From positions 1 to 45,917 of the forward strand of contig CACXES010000063.1 of NCBI GenBank assembly GCA_902766745.1: 45,917 bases of DNA, written 5' to 3'. A program made the translations under genes and the position numbers. This DNA comes from an uncultured Ruminococcus sp. (lineage in GTDB: Bacteria > Bacillota > Clostridia > Monoglobales > Monoglobaceae). Every line of letters starts with the position of its first letter. Position 1 is the first letter of the stretch. Shown in pieces: positions 1 to 7,080 of this stretch. The notes beneath the pieces are model-generated. The model was not told where the DNA came from. It saw nothing but the letters and a program-made list of their open reading frames with translations, and ran no database searches.

Positions 1-303
1 CAACATAATTCAAATTATGTTGTATAGAAAAAACAAAGGCGATGAAATTCGACAGTCAGAGCCGCAAAATTGATTAGATTGTTCCGTGAATGTGAGTATT
101 ATATTTAAAAATATATACCAAAACAGACCAATGTAAACGAAAACTACAGCATTGGTCAAAGTGTGATGTTTATTTTGTTGTAATATGACGTACTATGGAA
201 AATGTTGGGGAAATTATTGACAAACTATAAAATATTTGTTATAATATTATTAACATAATATATGTACCCCAAATTTTTCAGCAACATAATTTGAATTATG
301 TTG
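1..303. repeat. Inverted-repeat-bounded segment, probable invertible promoter switch
   Basis: Two 22-bp sites, at 1-22 and 282-303, each consist of 10-bp arms CAACATAATT and AATTATGTTG around a 2-bp centre. The centre is CA in the left site and TG in the right, so the two are exact reverse complements. They enclose about 260 bp of AT-rich DNA with no gene, a consensus promoter at 217-245, and an internal 8-bp inverted repeat (GACCAATG at 127-134, CATTGGTC at 151-158). The right site lies ten bases from the stop codon of a tyrosine recombinase. This is the layout of recombinase-linked phase-variable promoters. Inversion itself is inferred. Read as direct repeats the sites match at 24 of 26 positions, so two recombinase-binding sites in direct orientation remain possible. 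Confidence 0.6.
217..245 (+). promoter_or_regulatory. Consensus sigma-A promoter inside the putative invertible segment
   Basis: TTGACA (217-222), a 17-bp spacer and TATAAT (240-245) match the sigma-70/sigma-A consensus exactly. In the orientation shown it fires rightward, across the right-hand repeat and antisense into the 3' end of the recombinase gene. If the segment flips it would fire leftward out of the window. Confidence 0.75.
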
Positions 304-312
304 TATATATAT

Positions 313-1152
313 TCAGCATATTAAAAGACCGAGATTTTGAATTTGTCTGCGGTGAATTTCGCCTGTTTCCATAGTATAAATCCGAGTGGTATTTACGCTC
401 GAATGTCCTAAAATATCCGCAAGACGAACAATATCCTTTTGCACGGAATAGAATGTTCGCGCAAAGAGGTGGCGGAGGTTATGAGGAAAAACCTTCCCGC
501 AGGAAACGTGAGCGTCCTTGCAGATGCCCTTTAGCATTCTCCATATATTTGAGCGGTCGAGGGGGTTTCCGTTTCGTGAAACAAAAACGCTGCCGCCTTT
601 GAGCTTATGCGTCTTGATATACGCTTTCAACATTTTGCAAAGCTGATTCGGGAGGTAAACACGGCGAAGCTTGCCTTTGCAGTTTATTACGGCGCAGCCT
701 GCGTTTACGGCTTCGCAGGTTATGAACTTTAATTCCGAGATTCTGATCCCGGTGCTTCCTATGGTTTGCATCAGATAATAAAGTCTTTCGTTCCTCTTGT
801 TTTTAGCCGCCGTCAGAAGTCTTTCATATTCTGCCTTTGTCAGTTCCTTTTCTTTATCCGCAAATATCTGCCTTTGAATTTTCAGGATTTTAACCTTCAG
901 ATCGTGGCGGTTCAAAAATTCAAAAAAGGCATTTAAGGACGACAAGACGGAATTTACGCTTCGGGGAGCGTATTTTTCGCACAGAGCCTTTTTGTATCCG
1001 AGAAGTGCGTGCTTGTCAAGAGTGTCCTCGCCCAGCCATTCCCTAAGACAGCGAACATCGCGGATATATTTGTCTATGGTGTTTTCGCTTTTTTCCTCCT
1101 CATAAAGATACAGCTTAAATCCGTTTATGCTTTCGTTTGTAATAGTGTGCAT
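313..1152 (-). CDS. Tyrosine recombinase (integrase/invertase family)
   Basis: This 279-residue protein is a site-specific tyrosine recombinase, which cuts and rejoins DNA through a covalent 3'-phosphotyrosine. The N-terminal SAM-like core-binding domain covers about residues 5-85 and the catalytic domain about 105-275. The catalytic set is visible: R137 (TGIRISEL), a lysine at about 159-161 in the beta-hairpin, H224 and R227 (HNLRH), H250 (LGHSS) and nucleophile Y259. The ATG follows an AAAGG ribosome site. No excisionase or phage gene is nearby, so a stand-alone switch enzyme fits better than a prophage integrase. The gene ends beside inverted repeats that probably are its substrate. Leftward transcription could start from a TATAAT-like element near 1185. 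The family call is firm; the invertase role is inferred from the neighbouring repeats. Confidence 0.9.
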   Translation of the reverse strand: MHTITNESINGFKLYLYEEEKSENTIDKYIRDVRCLREWLGEDTLDKHALLGYKKALCEKYAPRSVNSVLSSLNAFFEFLNRHDLKVKILKIQRQIFADKEKELTKAEYERLLTAAKNKRNERLYYLMQTIGSTGIRISELKFITCEAVNAGCAVINCKGKLRRVYLPNQLCKMLKAYIKTHKLKGGSVFVSRNGNPLDRSNIWRMLKGICKDAHVSCGKVFPHNLRHLFARTFYSVQKDIVRLADILGHSSVNTTRIYTMETGEIHRRQIQNLGLLIC

Positions 1153-1259
1153 TGTATCAGCATCCTTTCAAGGCTTTTTGTTATTATACCCATAAATATA
1201 CATTATAATCCAAGCCCAGATTTTAAATATAGCTTGAATGAAAATTTATGTATATACAG

Positions 1260-1296
1260 ATCAAGGGCATACCGCAAAAAACGGTATGCCCTTGAT
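1260..1296 (-). terminator. Hairpin after AraC-type gene
   Basis: A perfect 15-bp stem (ATCAAGGGCATACCG, 1260-1274, with its complement at 1282-1296) closes a 7-base loop. It lies between two leftward genes and probably ends transcription of the AraC-type gene before the recombinase. The U-tract is poor, so it might instead be an mRNA-stabilising or processing hairpin. Confidence 0.55.
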
Positions 1297-1401
1297 TTAA
1301 ACCGAGGCTCTGAAGCACGCTTGGCTTTTGCCTGCGTATTGCCGGTTTCTCTTGCTGTCAACGGTGGTTGTGAATACACGGCTTTTCGAGGATTGATGTA
1401 C

Positions 1402-2280
1402 TTATCTTATCGGCGGATGCTTGCCGCGATACTCGCTTGGTGAGCAATTCTTATTCAGCTTGAACAGCTTTGAAAAATACCGCTGATCGTGGATGCCCAC
1501 GCAATGGGCGATTTCGGCGATAGAAAGGCTTGTGCTTTTAAGCAGGGTACATGCCTTTTCGATGCGGTACTTTATAATCATCTTCTGCGGAGTTATGCCT
1601 GTTTCCGATTTAAACAGTCGGGAAAAATATTCCGTTGAGAGATTAAGCGTATTTGCAAGCGAGTGTATGCTGATATCGCTGTCGTAATGAAAGCGGATAT
1701 AGTTCTCGGCCTCTCTTATATAAAGATTGTCGGACAGATATGTGATTTCATGCGTGTCGCTGCCGTGAATATCCCAGACAGGCGCAATGTCGGAAAACTG
1801 TTCGGCAGAACAGCTATGGAGCGAGGCGAAGAAAGCGTACAGCCTTGATATGGTTTTTATCTTTCCGTAAGCATTGTTTATTTCCGCAGCTTCAATAATT
1901 TCATCGATAATTTTTTCTGTTTCATCGGGCTGTGGACAATTGTAAACAGGGTATTTGCGTGTAATACCGAGATTTTTTAAATAGTAATCCGCATGAATAC
2001 CGTACACTCCGACCCAGAGATTGCTCCAAAGACTGCCTTCGGTCGCCGTATAATATATTTTTTCGCCGGGGAACATACAAAGAAGCTGACCCGAGGACAG
2101 CGTATAATGCTTATTGCGAAGAGAAAGGATAGCATTCCCTTCTTTTATGTAAACCAATAAAAAGTGATCGCGTACCTGCGGACCGTAGCTGTGATTTTTT
2201 GTTTTTATTCTTTTGCCGCAGTAATATAAGTTTAAGTCGGCAGGTACAGTGTAGCAAAAGCGTTTTTCTATATAGTCCAT
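1402..2280 (-). CDS. AraC-family transcriptional regulator
   Basis: This 292-residue protein has an N-terminal cupin-like sensing region (about 10-110) and a C-terminal AraC double helix-turn-helix (about 190-288). The second helix-turn-helix carries the family signature around SIAEIAHCVGIHDQRYFSKLFK and ends with SPSEYR. It is divergent from the dehydratase/lyase/dehydrogenase cassette across a 143-bp intergenic region that contains 21-bp-spaced direct repeats. Such regulators usually bind a sugar or sugar-acid effector and activate the adjacent catabolic operon. The effector cannot be read from the sequence. Confidence 0.9.
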   Translation of the reverse strand: MDYIEKRFCYTVPADLNLYYCGKRIKTKNHSYGPQVRDHFLLVYIKEGNAILSLRNKHYTLSSGQLLCMFPGEKIYYTATEGSLWSNLWVGVYGIHADYYLKNLGITRKYPVYNCPQPDETEKIIDEIIEAAEINNAYGKIKTISRLYAFFASLHSCSAEQFSDIAPVWDIHGSDTHEITYLSDNLYIREAENYIRFHYDSDISIHSLANTLNLSTEYFSRLFKSETGITPQKMIIKYRIEKACTLLKSTSLSIAEIAHCVGIHDQRYFSKLFKLNKNCSPSEYRGKHPPIR

Positions 2281-2327
2281 ATCCGATTCTCCGTTGCTGT
2301 TTTAATAACTGTATGGTATCACAGAAT

Positions 2328-2355
2328 GTCAAATTTGTCAACAATTTGGTCAAAT
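2328..2355. promoter_or_regulatory. Candidate AraC-type operator, direct repeats
   Basis: The heptamer GTCAAAT occurs at 2328-2334 and 2349-2355, exactly 21 bp apart, on the same face of the helix. AraC-family activators typically bind direct half-sites at about this spacing. The pair sits just upstream of the rightward promoter and overlaps the -35 region (TTGACA on the minus strand) available to the divergent regulator gene. Confidence 0.45.
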
Positions 2356-2362
2356 GCGTGTA

Positions 2363-2392
2363 TTGTACCTGCGGGGGTGCGTGTGATATAAT
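2363..2392 (+). promoter_or_regulatory. Promoter of the sugar-acid cassette
   Basis: TTGTAC (2363-2368), an 18-bp spacer and a perfect TATAAT (2387-2392) precede the dehydratase start by about 30 bp. The weak -35 fits a promoter needing an activator. Confidence 0.6.
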
Positions 2393-2423
2393 CATACAAA
2401 AATAATAAGTGAGTGAGGCTGTT

Positions 2424-4118
2424 ATGGAAAATAATTATTCGGATTCATGGAAAAAGCGCGGCGACAGAACGGGTCTTATCAGAAACGCATTGTTAAAGTC
2501 AATGGGATATACCGATGCGGATATAGAAAAGCCGATTATCGGAATAATCAACACATGGGCGGAAACCAACCCCGGGCATATACACTTCCGTCAATTATCT
2601 GAGGCGGTAAAGCGCGGAGTATGGGCAGCGGGAGGATTTCCGCTTGAGGTAAATACCATGTCAATATGCGAGGTGTTTTTTGATATATCAAGCCTGATTT
2701 ATCGAAACCTTTTATCGATTACTACGGAGGAGCTTATTGAGAGGCATCCCTTTGACGGAGTAGTGCTGATCGGCGGCTGTGACAAGAACGTCCCGGCACA
2801 GCTTATGGCGGCAGCCTCGGCGAATAAGCCGACGATATATCTTCCGGGCGGAGCAATGCTTCCGGGAAGCTACAAGGGCAAGACTCTTGCCTGCGGAACG
2901 GACAGCTTTTACTTATACAACGACTACACCTCGGGGAAGATAACGCTGGAGGAAATGACGAAGCATGAGGGCTGTCTTTACGGAAGCGCCGGAGCGTGTC
3001 CTATTATGGGGACGGCAAACACTTGTCAGACTGTGACGGAGGCGTTAGGCATAGCACTGCCGAACTCGGCATCGTGTCTCGGGGTTTCGGCAGAGAAAAT
3101 GCGTATAAGCGAGGAGACGGGACGCAGAGCGGTGGAGCTTGTCAAAAATGACATAAAGTGTCTTGATATTATCAATAAAAAGTCAATCGAAAATGCAATC
3201 CGTGTACTGATGGCAACGGGAGGTTCGACAAATCTGATTATTCATTTAATTGCAATAGCAAGACGTGCAAATATTGATTTGCGGCTTGATGATTTTGAAA
3301 GAATAAGCAAGGAAACACCGGTGCTTGTCAATGTCAAGCCTCACGGGACGGAAAATGTCGGCATGGGCTTCCACAATGCCGGAGGCGTAGCATCATTGAT
3401 GAAGGAAATGGAGGGAATGTTATACGGTGACTGCCTGACTGTCAGCGGAAAGACGGTTGCCGAAAATCTTAAAGATATAGACCTTCCGTATGATAAGAAT
3501 ATAATAAGACCGCTGGACAATCCCCTTGAGGACAAGGGCGGAATTGCGGTTCTGTACGGAAATCTTGCGCCGGGCGGAGCGGTAATAAAGCGCAGCGCCG
3601 CAAGTCCGCATCTGCTAAATCACAGAGGCCGAGCCAAGGTGTTTGACGATTTGACGGAATGTCAGAAATATCTCCTTGATGAGAACTCGGATATGACGCC
3701 CGATACGGTGATTGTGCTTCGCGGCTACGGACCCAAAGGCGCACCCGGTATGCCGGAAAACGGAAACTTTATGCCGCTTCCGCCGAAGCTTAACAGGATG
3801 GGTGTAAATGATTTTGTACGCATAACGGATGCCAGAATGTCGGGCGGATGCTTCGGAACACAGGTGCTTCACGTTGCGCCGGAGAGTGCTGTGGGCGGTC
3901 CTCTTGCGGCGGTTCGTGACGGTGATATTATTCATCTGGATGTGGATAACAACCTGATTGAGCTTGAGATTTCCGAGGAGGAGATGAAGGAAAGACTGAA
4001 GAATTTTGTACCGAAGCAGCATCCGGATATAAAACGCGGGTTTGTACGCAATTTTATAGATAACGTTACGCAGGCGGACGAGGGCTGTGACCTTACATAT
4101 ATGCAGTATAAAGAATAA
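2424..4118 (+). CDS. IlvD/Edd-family dehydratase, probable sugar-acid dehydratase
   Basis: The product (564 residues) belongs to the iron-sulfur dihydroxy-acid/6-phosphogluconate dehydratase family, which removes water from aldonic acids to give 2-keto-3-deoxy acids. Visible motifs are GGCDKNVPAQ (cluster cysteine about 119), AGACPIMGTANTCQ (cysteine about 192) and C-terminal DARMSGG. The ATG at 2424 is preferred over a GTG at 2409 because GTGAGTGAGG lies 5 bases before it. Next to a DapA-type lyase and a short-chain dehydrogenase, a pentonate, hexonate or fuconate substrate is likelier than branched-chain amino acid synthesis; no ilv gene is near. The position that reads PCN in [2Fe-2S] pentonate dehydratases reads PGH here, so the cluster type is uncertain. 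Confidence 0.88.
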   Translation: MENNYSDSWKKRGDRTGLIRNALLKSMGYTDADIEKPIIGIINTWAETNPGHIHFRQLSEAVKRGVWAAGGFPLEVNTMSICEVFFDISSLIYRNLLSITTEELIERHPFDGVVLIGGCDKNVPAQLMAAASANKPTIYLPGGAMLPGSYKGKTLACGTDSFYLYNDYTSGKITLEEMTKHEGCLYGSAGACPIMGTANTCQTVTEALGIALPNSASCLGVSAEKMRISEETGRRAVELVKNDIKCLDIINKKSIENAIRVLMATGGSTNLIIHLIAIARRANIDLRLDDFERISKETPVLVNVKPHGTENVGMGFHNAGGVASLMKEMEGMLYGDCLTVSGKTVAENLKDIDLPYDKNIIRPLDNPLEDKGGIAVLYGNLAPGGAVIKRSAASPHLLNHRGRAKVFDDLTECQKYLLDENSDMTPDTVIVLRGYGPKGAPGMPENGNFMPLPPKLNRMGVNDFVRITDARMSGGCFGTQVLHVAPESAVGGPLAAVRDGDIIHLDVDNNLIELEISEEEMKERLKNFVPKQHPDIKRGFVRNFIDNVTQADEGCDLTYMQYKE

Positions 4119-4130
4119 AGGAGAACGATT

Positions 4131-5045
4131 ATGAAAAATTTAACGGAAATTAAAGGGATTTGTCCCATTATTGCCGCGCCGTTTACGGACAGCGGCGAGG
4201 TGGATTATCAAAGTCTTGAAAATCTGACAAAGCAGCTGATAAAGGGCGGCTGCGGAGCGGTGACGCTTTTCGGCATTGCCGGTGAATACTACAAGCTGAC
4301 CGACGTGGAGCGCGAAAGGATGGCACAGGTGACAATCAATGCCGCAAAAGAGGCAGGGGGAAAAACGATAATTTCGGTCACCGACCATTCAACGGAGGTC
4401 GCCGTAAGGCGTGCGAAATATTTTGAGGAGGCCGGGGCGGATTGTCTTATGCTTCTGCCGCCGTTTTTTCTGAAGCCGGGCGCAAAATATCTGTATGAGC
4501 ACATGAAGGCAATAGCCGAAGCGGTGAAGATTCCGATTATGGCACAGTATGCGCCGGAGCAGACAGGCGTGGCAATACCGCCGGAAACCTTTTGCAGGCT
4601 TGAGAAGGAATGTCCGAATATGATATATTACAAAATCGAATGTAAGCCTGCCGGGCCGTATGTGACAAACCTGATGAAGCTGACAGGCGGAGCAATGAAA
4701 ATCTTTGTCGGCAACGCAGGCTTTCAGCTTATCGAGTGTATGGACAGAGGTGCGATCGGGGCGATGCCGGGCTGCTCGATGTACGATGTGTATTTAGATA
4801 TATACAATAGCTATGTAAACGGAAACAGAGAAAAGGCGGTGAAGCTGCATAACGGGCTGCTTCCGATGCTTAACCATATCAGACAGAACGTAGAGCAGAT
4901 TATTTCATTTGAAAAGCGTATACTAAAGCGCAGAGGAATTATTGCATCTGATTACTGCAGGGCACCGTCGTATGACACGGATGAGTATTTTGACAGGCTG
5001 TTTGATGAATTTTATAAGGAAATGGCGGAGAATTATGGCTGGTAA
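4131..5045 (+). CDS. DapA-family lyase (2-keto-3-deoxy sugar acid aldolase or dehydratase)
   Basis: This 304-residue TIM-barrel protein belongs to the dihydrodipicolinate synthase/N-acetylneuraminate lyase family, class I enzymes using a Schiff-base lysine. The lysine is K168 in YYKIE, and the partner tyrosine is about Y140. The pyruvate-carboxylate loop reads GIAGEY (about 48-53) where DapA has a GTTGE-like motif. The gene starts 12 bp after the dehydratase, with GGAG before the ATG, so it should act on the 2-keto-3-deoxy acid made by that enzyme, either by retro-aldol cleavage to pyruvate and an aldehyde or by further dehydration. A lysine-biosynthesis role is unlikely in this operon. Confidence 0.88.
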   Translation: MKNLTEIKGICPIIAAPFTDSGEVDYQSLENLTKQLIKGGCGAVTLFGIAGEYYKLTDVERERMAQVTINAAKEAGGKTIISVTDHSTEVAVRRAKYFEEAGADCLMLLPPFFLKPGAKYLYEHMKAIAEAVKIPIMAQYAPEQTGVAIPPETFCRLEKECPNMIYYKIECKPAGPYVTNLMKLTGGAMKIFVGNAGFQLIECMDRGAIGAMPGCSMYDVYLDIYNSYVNGNREKAVKLHNGLLPMLNHIRQNVEQIISFEKRILKRRGIIASDYCRAPSYDTDEYFDRLFDEFYKEMAENYGW

Positions 5046-5805
5046 GAATAACAGAGTTGCCCTTGTAACGGGCGGAGGAACGGGAATAGGTCAGGGAATT
5101 GCGACAGAGCTTGCAAAGGCGGGCTATGACGTTGCTTTTTCGTACTGCGGCAGCGCGGACGGGGCGAAAAGGACTCTGGCAGAAATAGAAAAGTATAACG
5201 GCAGAGCGTTGGCTGTCAGGGCGGACGTGAGCAAAATTGAGGACATACACAGAATGTTTGCTGAGGTTACGGCGGAATTTTCGAGGCTTGACCTGTTTGT
5301 AAATAATGCCGGAATAACCGAAAAATCGGATTTTCTGCATACCACACCCGAGATGTTTGACAAGATATGCAGTGTGGATTACAGAGGGGCATTCTTTTGT
5401 ATTCAAAGTGCCGCAATGGTCATGGCGGATAGGGGCATAAAAGGGAGTATTGTGTTAATATCCTCAAATAACGCCGTTGCACATTTTGCGGATGTCTCTG
5501 TATATGCCTCGGCAAAGGCTGCGGCAGAGAAGGTGGCGAGGCACGCGGCGATAGAGCTGGCAAAATACGGGATACGGGTAAATACGATTGAGCCGGGCTG
5601 GACGGACACCGGGGCGGCACGGCTGGATAATAAGGAGGAAACGTATTATAAGGTTCCGCTGAAAAAATGGGCAACGATAGAGGAGATTGGGCAAACGGTG
5701 ATCTACCTGGCATCTGATGCTGCGGCATCTGTTACCGGGGCTTCGATACTTATCGATAACGGTGCCTGTCTTGTTTCGGATAAGCGAGAAAGGTACGGAT
5801 ATTGA
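5035..5805 (+). CDS. Short-chain dehydrogenase/reductase (SDR)
   Basis: The product (256 residues) is a classical SDR with an N-terminal Rossmann motif TGGGTGIG (about 12-19), the NNAG motif, and the catalytic YASAK (Tyr-x-x-x-Lys). The ATG at 5035 overlaps the end of the lyase gene by 11 bp and has GGCGGAG before it, so the two are probably translationally coupled. In non-phosphorylative sugar routes such enzymes oxidise either the free sugar to a lactone or a 2-keto-3-deoxy acid; both are possible. A glycine-rich dinucleotide loop is clear, but NAD versus NADP cannot be decided with confidence. Confidence 0.9.
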   Translation: MAGKNNRVALVTGGGTGIGQGIATELAKAGYDVAFSYCGSADGAKRTLAEIEKYNGRALAVRADVSKIEDIHRMFAEVTAEFSRLDLFVNNAGITEKSDFLHTTPEMFDKICSVDYRGAFFCIQSAAMVMADRGIKGSIVLISSNNAVAHFADVSVYASAKAAAEKVARHAAIELAKYGIRVNTIEPGWTDTGAARLDNKEETYYKVPLKKWATIEEIGQTVIYLASDAAASVTGASILIDNGACLVSDKRERYGY

Positions 5806-5884
5806 GCGGAGGATTTCGAGGCGTATTATTGCCTGACGGTGCGGCCTTTGGATTTAGAGATAAAGTTTAATATTGTCACACAGG

Positions 5885-5922
5885 AAAGCCTCTGTGCCGA
5901 ATGTTCGGCGCAGAGGCTTTTG
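5885..5922. terminator. Bidirectional terminator between convergent genes
   Basis: A 17-bp stem starting AAAGCCTCTG (5885-5901) pairs with 5904-5920 with one G-U wobble around a 2-base centre. A-rich and T-rich ends flank it on the two sides, so it can serve the SDR operon rightward and the second AraC-type gene leftward. Confidence 0.85.
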
Positions 5923-5948
5923 AAATGCACGGACATAAAGGCTTTTGT

Positions 5949-6737
5949 TTATATTTTCACATCCTTAAGATCGGACGGATTTTGTCCCGTGTATTTTTTT
6001 ATGGTGCTGCGGAGATGAGAGCAGGAGGAGAAGTTAAGCATTTCGCAGATCTTCTCAATCGTGTATCCGTGACGCAGGTAAATGGCTGCCTGCTGTGTGC
6101 GCAGCGTGTTTTTGTATTCAATCGGCGAACAGCCCATAAGATTTTTAAACAGGGTATAAAAGTGTGATTCGCTGAAGCTGCATTCCCTTGCCAAGTCCTG
6201 AACAGAAAAGTCGCGGGTCAGGTTTTCTTCGATATAATCCAGTGCGGGCTGGATCTTGAACAGGTCCTTATTCTTTGTCGGAATGAGCCGGTCTGCCATG
6301 GTTTGAAATATATCGTAAAATATGCCGGTTGAAGCAAAATCACGGCTTTCGCCCGAAACCTTATACAGCTTATCAAATATATTGCGGTCACGGAATTTTT
6401 CGATTTTTTGCAGATCATAGCCGGCGGGATTGAACTTTGCAATATCAAACTCTATTACATAAAATTCAATTTCATCCGATACGGAAGGAACAGAGCTCCA
6501 GTAGGATGTGTACGGCACAAAAGGCGGGATATAGATCAAATCCCCCGGGACAATTGTAACTTCATTGCTGCCGAAGCAAAAGCGGCCGGTACCTTGAAGG
6601 AGAAGGCTGAATTTTGCAATAGGATAGCCGGTGTATGTGGTGTTTACATGGGAGTGCAATGAGAAAAATCGGTAAACGGTAAAAAAAGTAACGTTAATCG
6701 ATATAATACGTCTGCGTGCTATGTCCTGAGCGGGCAT
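5949..6737 (-). CDS. AraC-family transcriptional regulator
   Basis: This 262-residue protein has an N-terminal cupin effector region (about 30-100, with GDLIYIPPFVPY typical of AraC sensor domains) and a C-terminal AraC helix-turn-helix pair (about 165-258, ending GQNPSDLK). The ATG at 6737 has GAGGTG six bases upstream. It is divergent from the SLH/glycoside-hydrolase run and is the natural candidate to control it. The short inverted repeats in the shared promoter region support this, but the ligand is unknown. Confidence 0.9.
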   Translation of the reverse strand: MPAQDIARRRIISINVTFFTVYRFFSLHSHVNTTYTGYPIAKFSLLLQGTGRFCFGSNEVTIVPGDLIYIPPFVPYTSYWSSVPSVSDEIEFYVIEFDIAKFNPAGYDLQKIEKFRDRNIFDKLYKVSGESRDFASTGIFYDIFQTMADRLIPTKNKDLFKIQPALDYIEENLTRDFSVQDLARECSFSESHFYTLFKNLMGCSPIEYKNTLRTQQAAIYLRHGYTIEKICEMLNFSSCSHLRSTIKKYTGQNPSDLKDVKI

Positions 6738-6778
6738 GATATCACCTCAAATCATAGAATTTAGTCTGTTATATGAAT

Positions 6779-6807
6779 ATTATACAATCTTGCGCTTGAT
6801 ATGTCAA
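6779..6807 (-). promoter_or_regulatory. Consensus promoter of the second AraC-type gene
   Basis: On the minus strand TTGACA (6807-6802), a 17-bp spacer and TATAAT (6784-6779) match the consensus exactly. The palindrome CTTGA-TATG-TCAAG (6795-6808) covers the -35 box, which suggests autoregulation. Confidence 0.75.
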
Positions 6808-6808
6808 G

Positions 6809-6872
6809 TGTAATATAATGTGATTGAAAATATTAATAATTTTATGCAAGTTGTATATGACAGAATATTACA
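6809..6872. promoter_or_regulatory. Candidate operator, inverted repeat
   Basis: TGTAATAT (6809-6816) and ATATTACA (6865-6872) are exact reverse complements 48 bp apart. One arm adjoins the -35 of the divergent gene's promoter and the other adjoins the -35 of the rightward promoter. This could be a looping site for the adjacent AraC-type protein; the DNA is AT-rich, so chance is possible. Confidence 0.3.
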
Positions 6873-6901
6873 TTGATTTATTTGGGCAATTAATGTATAC
6901 T
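6873..6901 (+). promoter_or_regulatory. Promoter of the exported-protein operon
   Basis: TTGATT (6873-6878), a 17-bp spacer and TATACT (6896-6901) lie about 180 bp before the first SLH gene. No equally good promoter is seen in the short gaps up to 23261. Confidence 0.6.
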
Positions 6902-6907
6902 GAGAAC

Positions 6908-7080
6908 GTGAAAAACACTTTGTGAGAGGGAAGTCCGCAGATGCCGATTAATATAATTTTATCCGTAAACACGGTATGTGTATTTTGTTCGGCGGGCGGA
7001 CGGCCTCGGCAGACAATACAATAATCGGTATTCGATAAAGAGAGATTTTGAAGCGAAGGTCAAAGAAAGGGATGAGGTTC
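6908..7080 (+). other. Long 5' leader with possible 27-codon ORF
   Basis: The leader between the promoter and the first SLH gene is about 170 nt. It contains a small ORF (6941-7024, ATG preceded by AGAGGG about ten bases away) encoding 27 residues. Its peptide has no recognisable family. No known riboswitch motif was recognised. Confidence 0.25.

Noticed and set aside
313-1152. Prophage or integrative element integrase
   Set aside because: No phage, conjugation or excisionase gene is nearby, and the tRNA genes lie more than 40 kb away; the adjacent repeat pair explains it better.
1009-1443. Rightward open frame across the recombinase/AraC gap
   Set aside because: It overlaps the recombinase N-terminus and a hairpin, and has no family resemblance.
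2409-2423. GTG start of the dehydratase
   Set aside because: The sequence GTGAGTGAGG is itself the ribosome site for ATG 2424.
3615-4022. Antisense open frames inside the dehydratase and many similar ones elsewhere
   Set aside because: They lie opposite well-supported genes, lack ribosome sites and have no recognisable protein features; they mirror the codon bias of the true strand.
4131-5045. Lysine-biosynthetic dapA
   Set aside because: It sits inside a sugar-acid operon and lacks the canonical GTTGE substrate loop.
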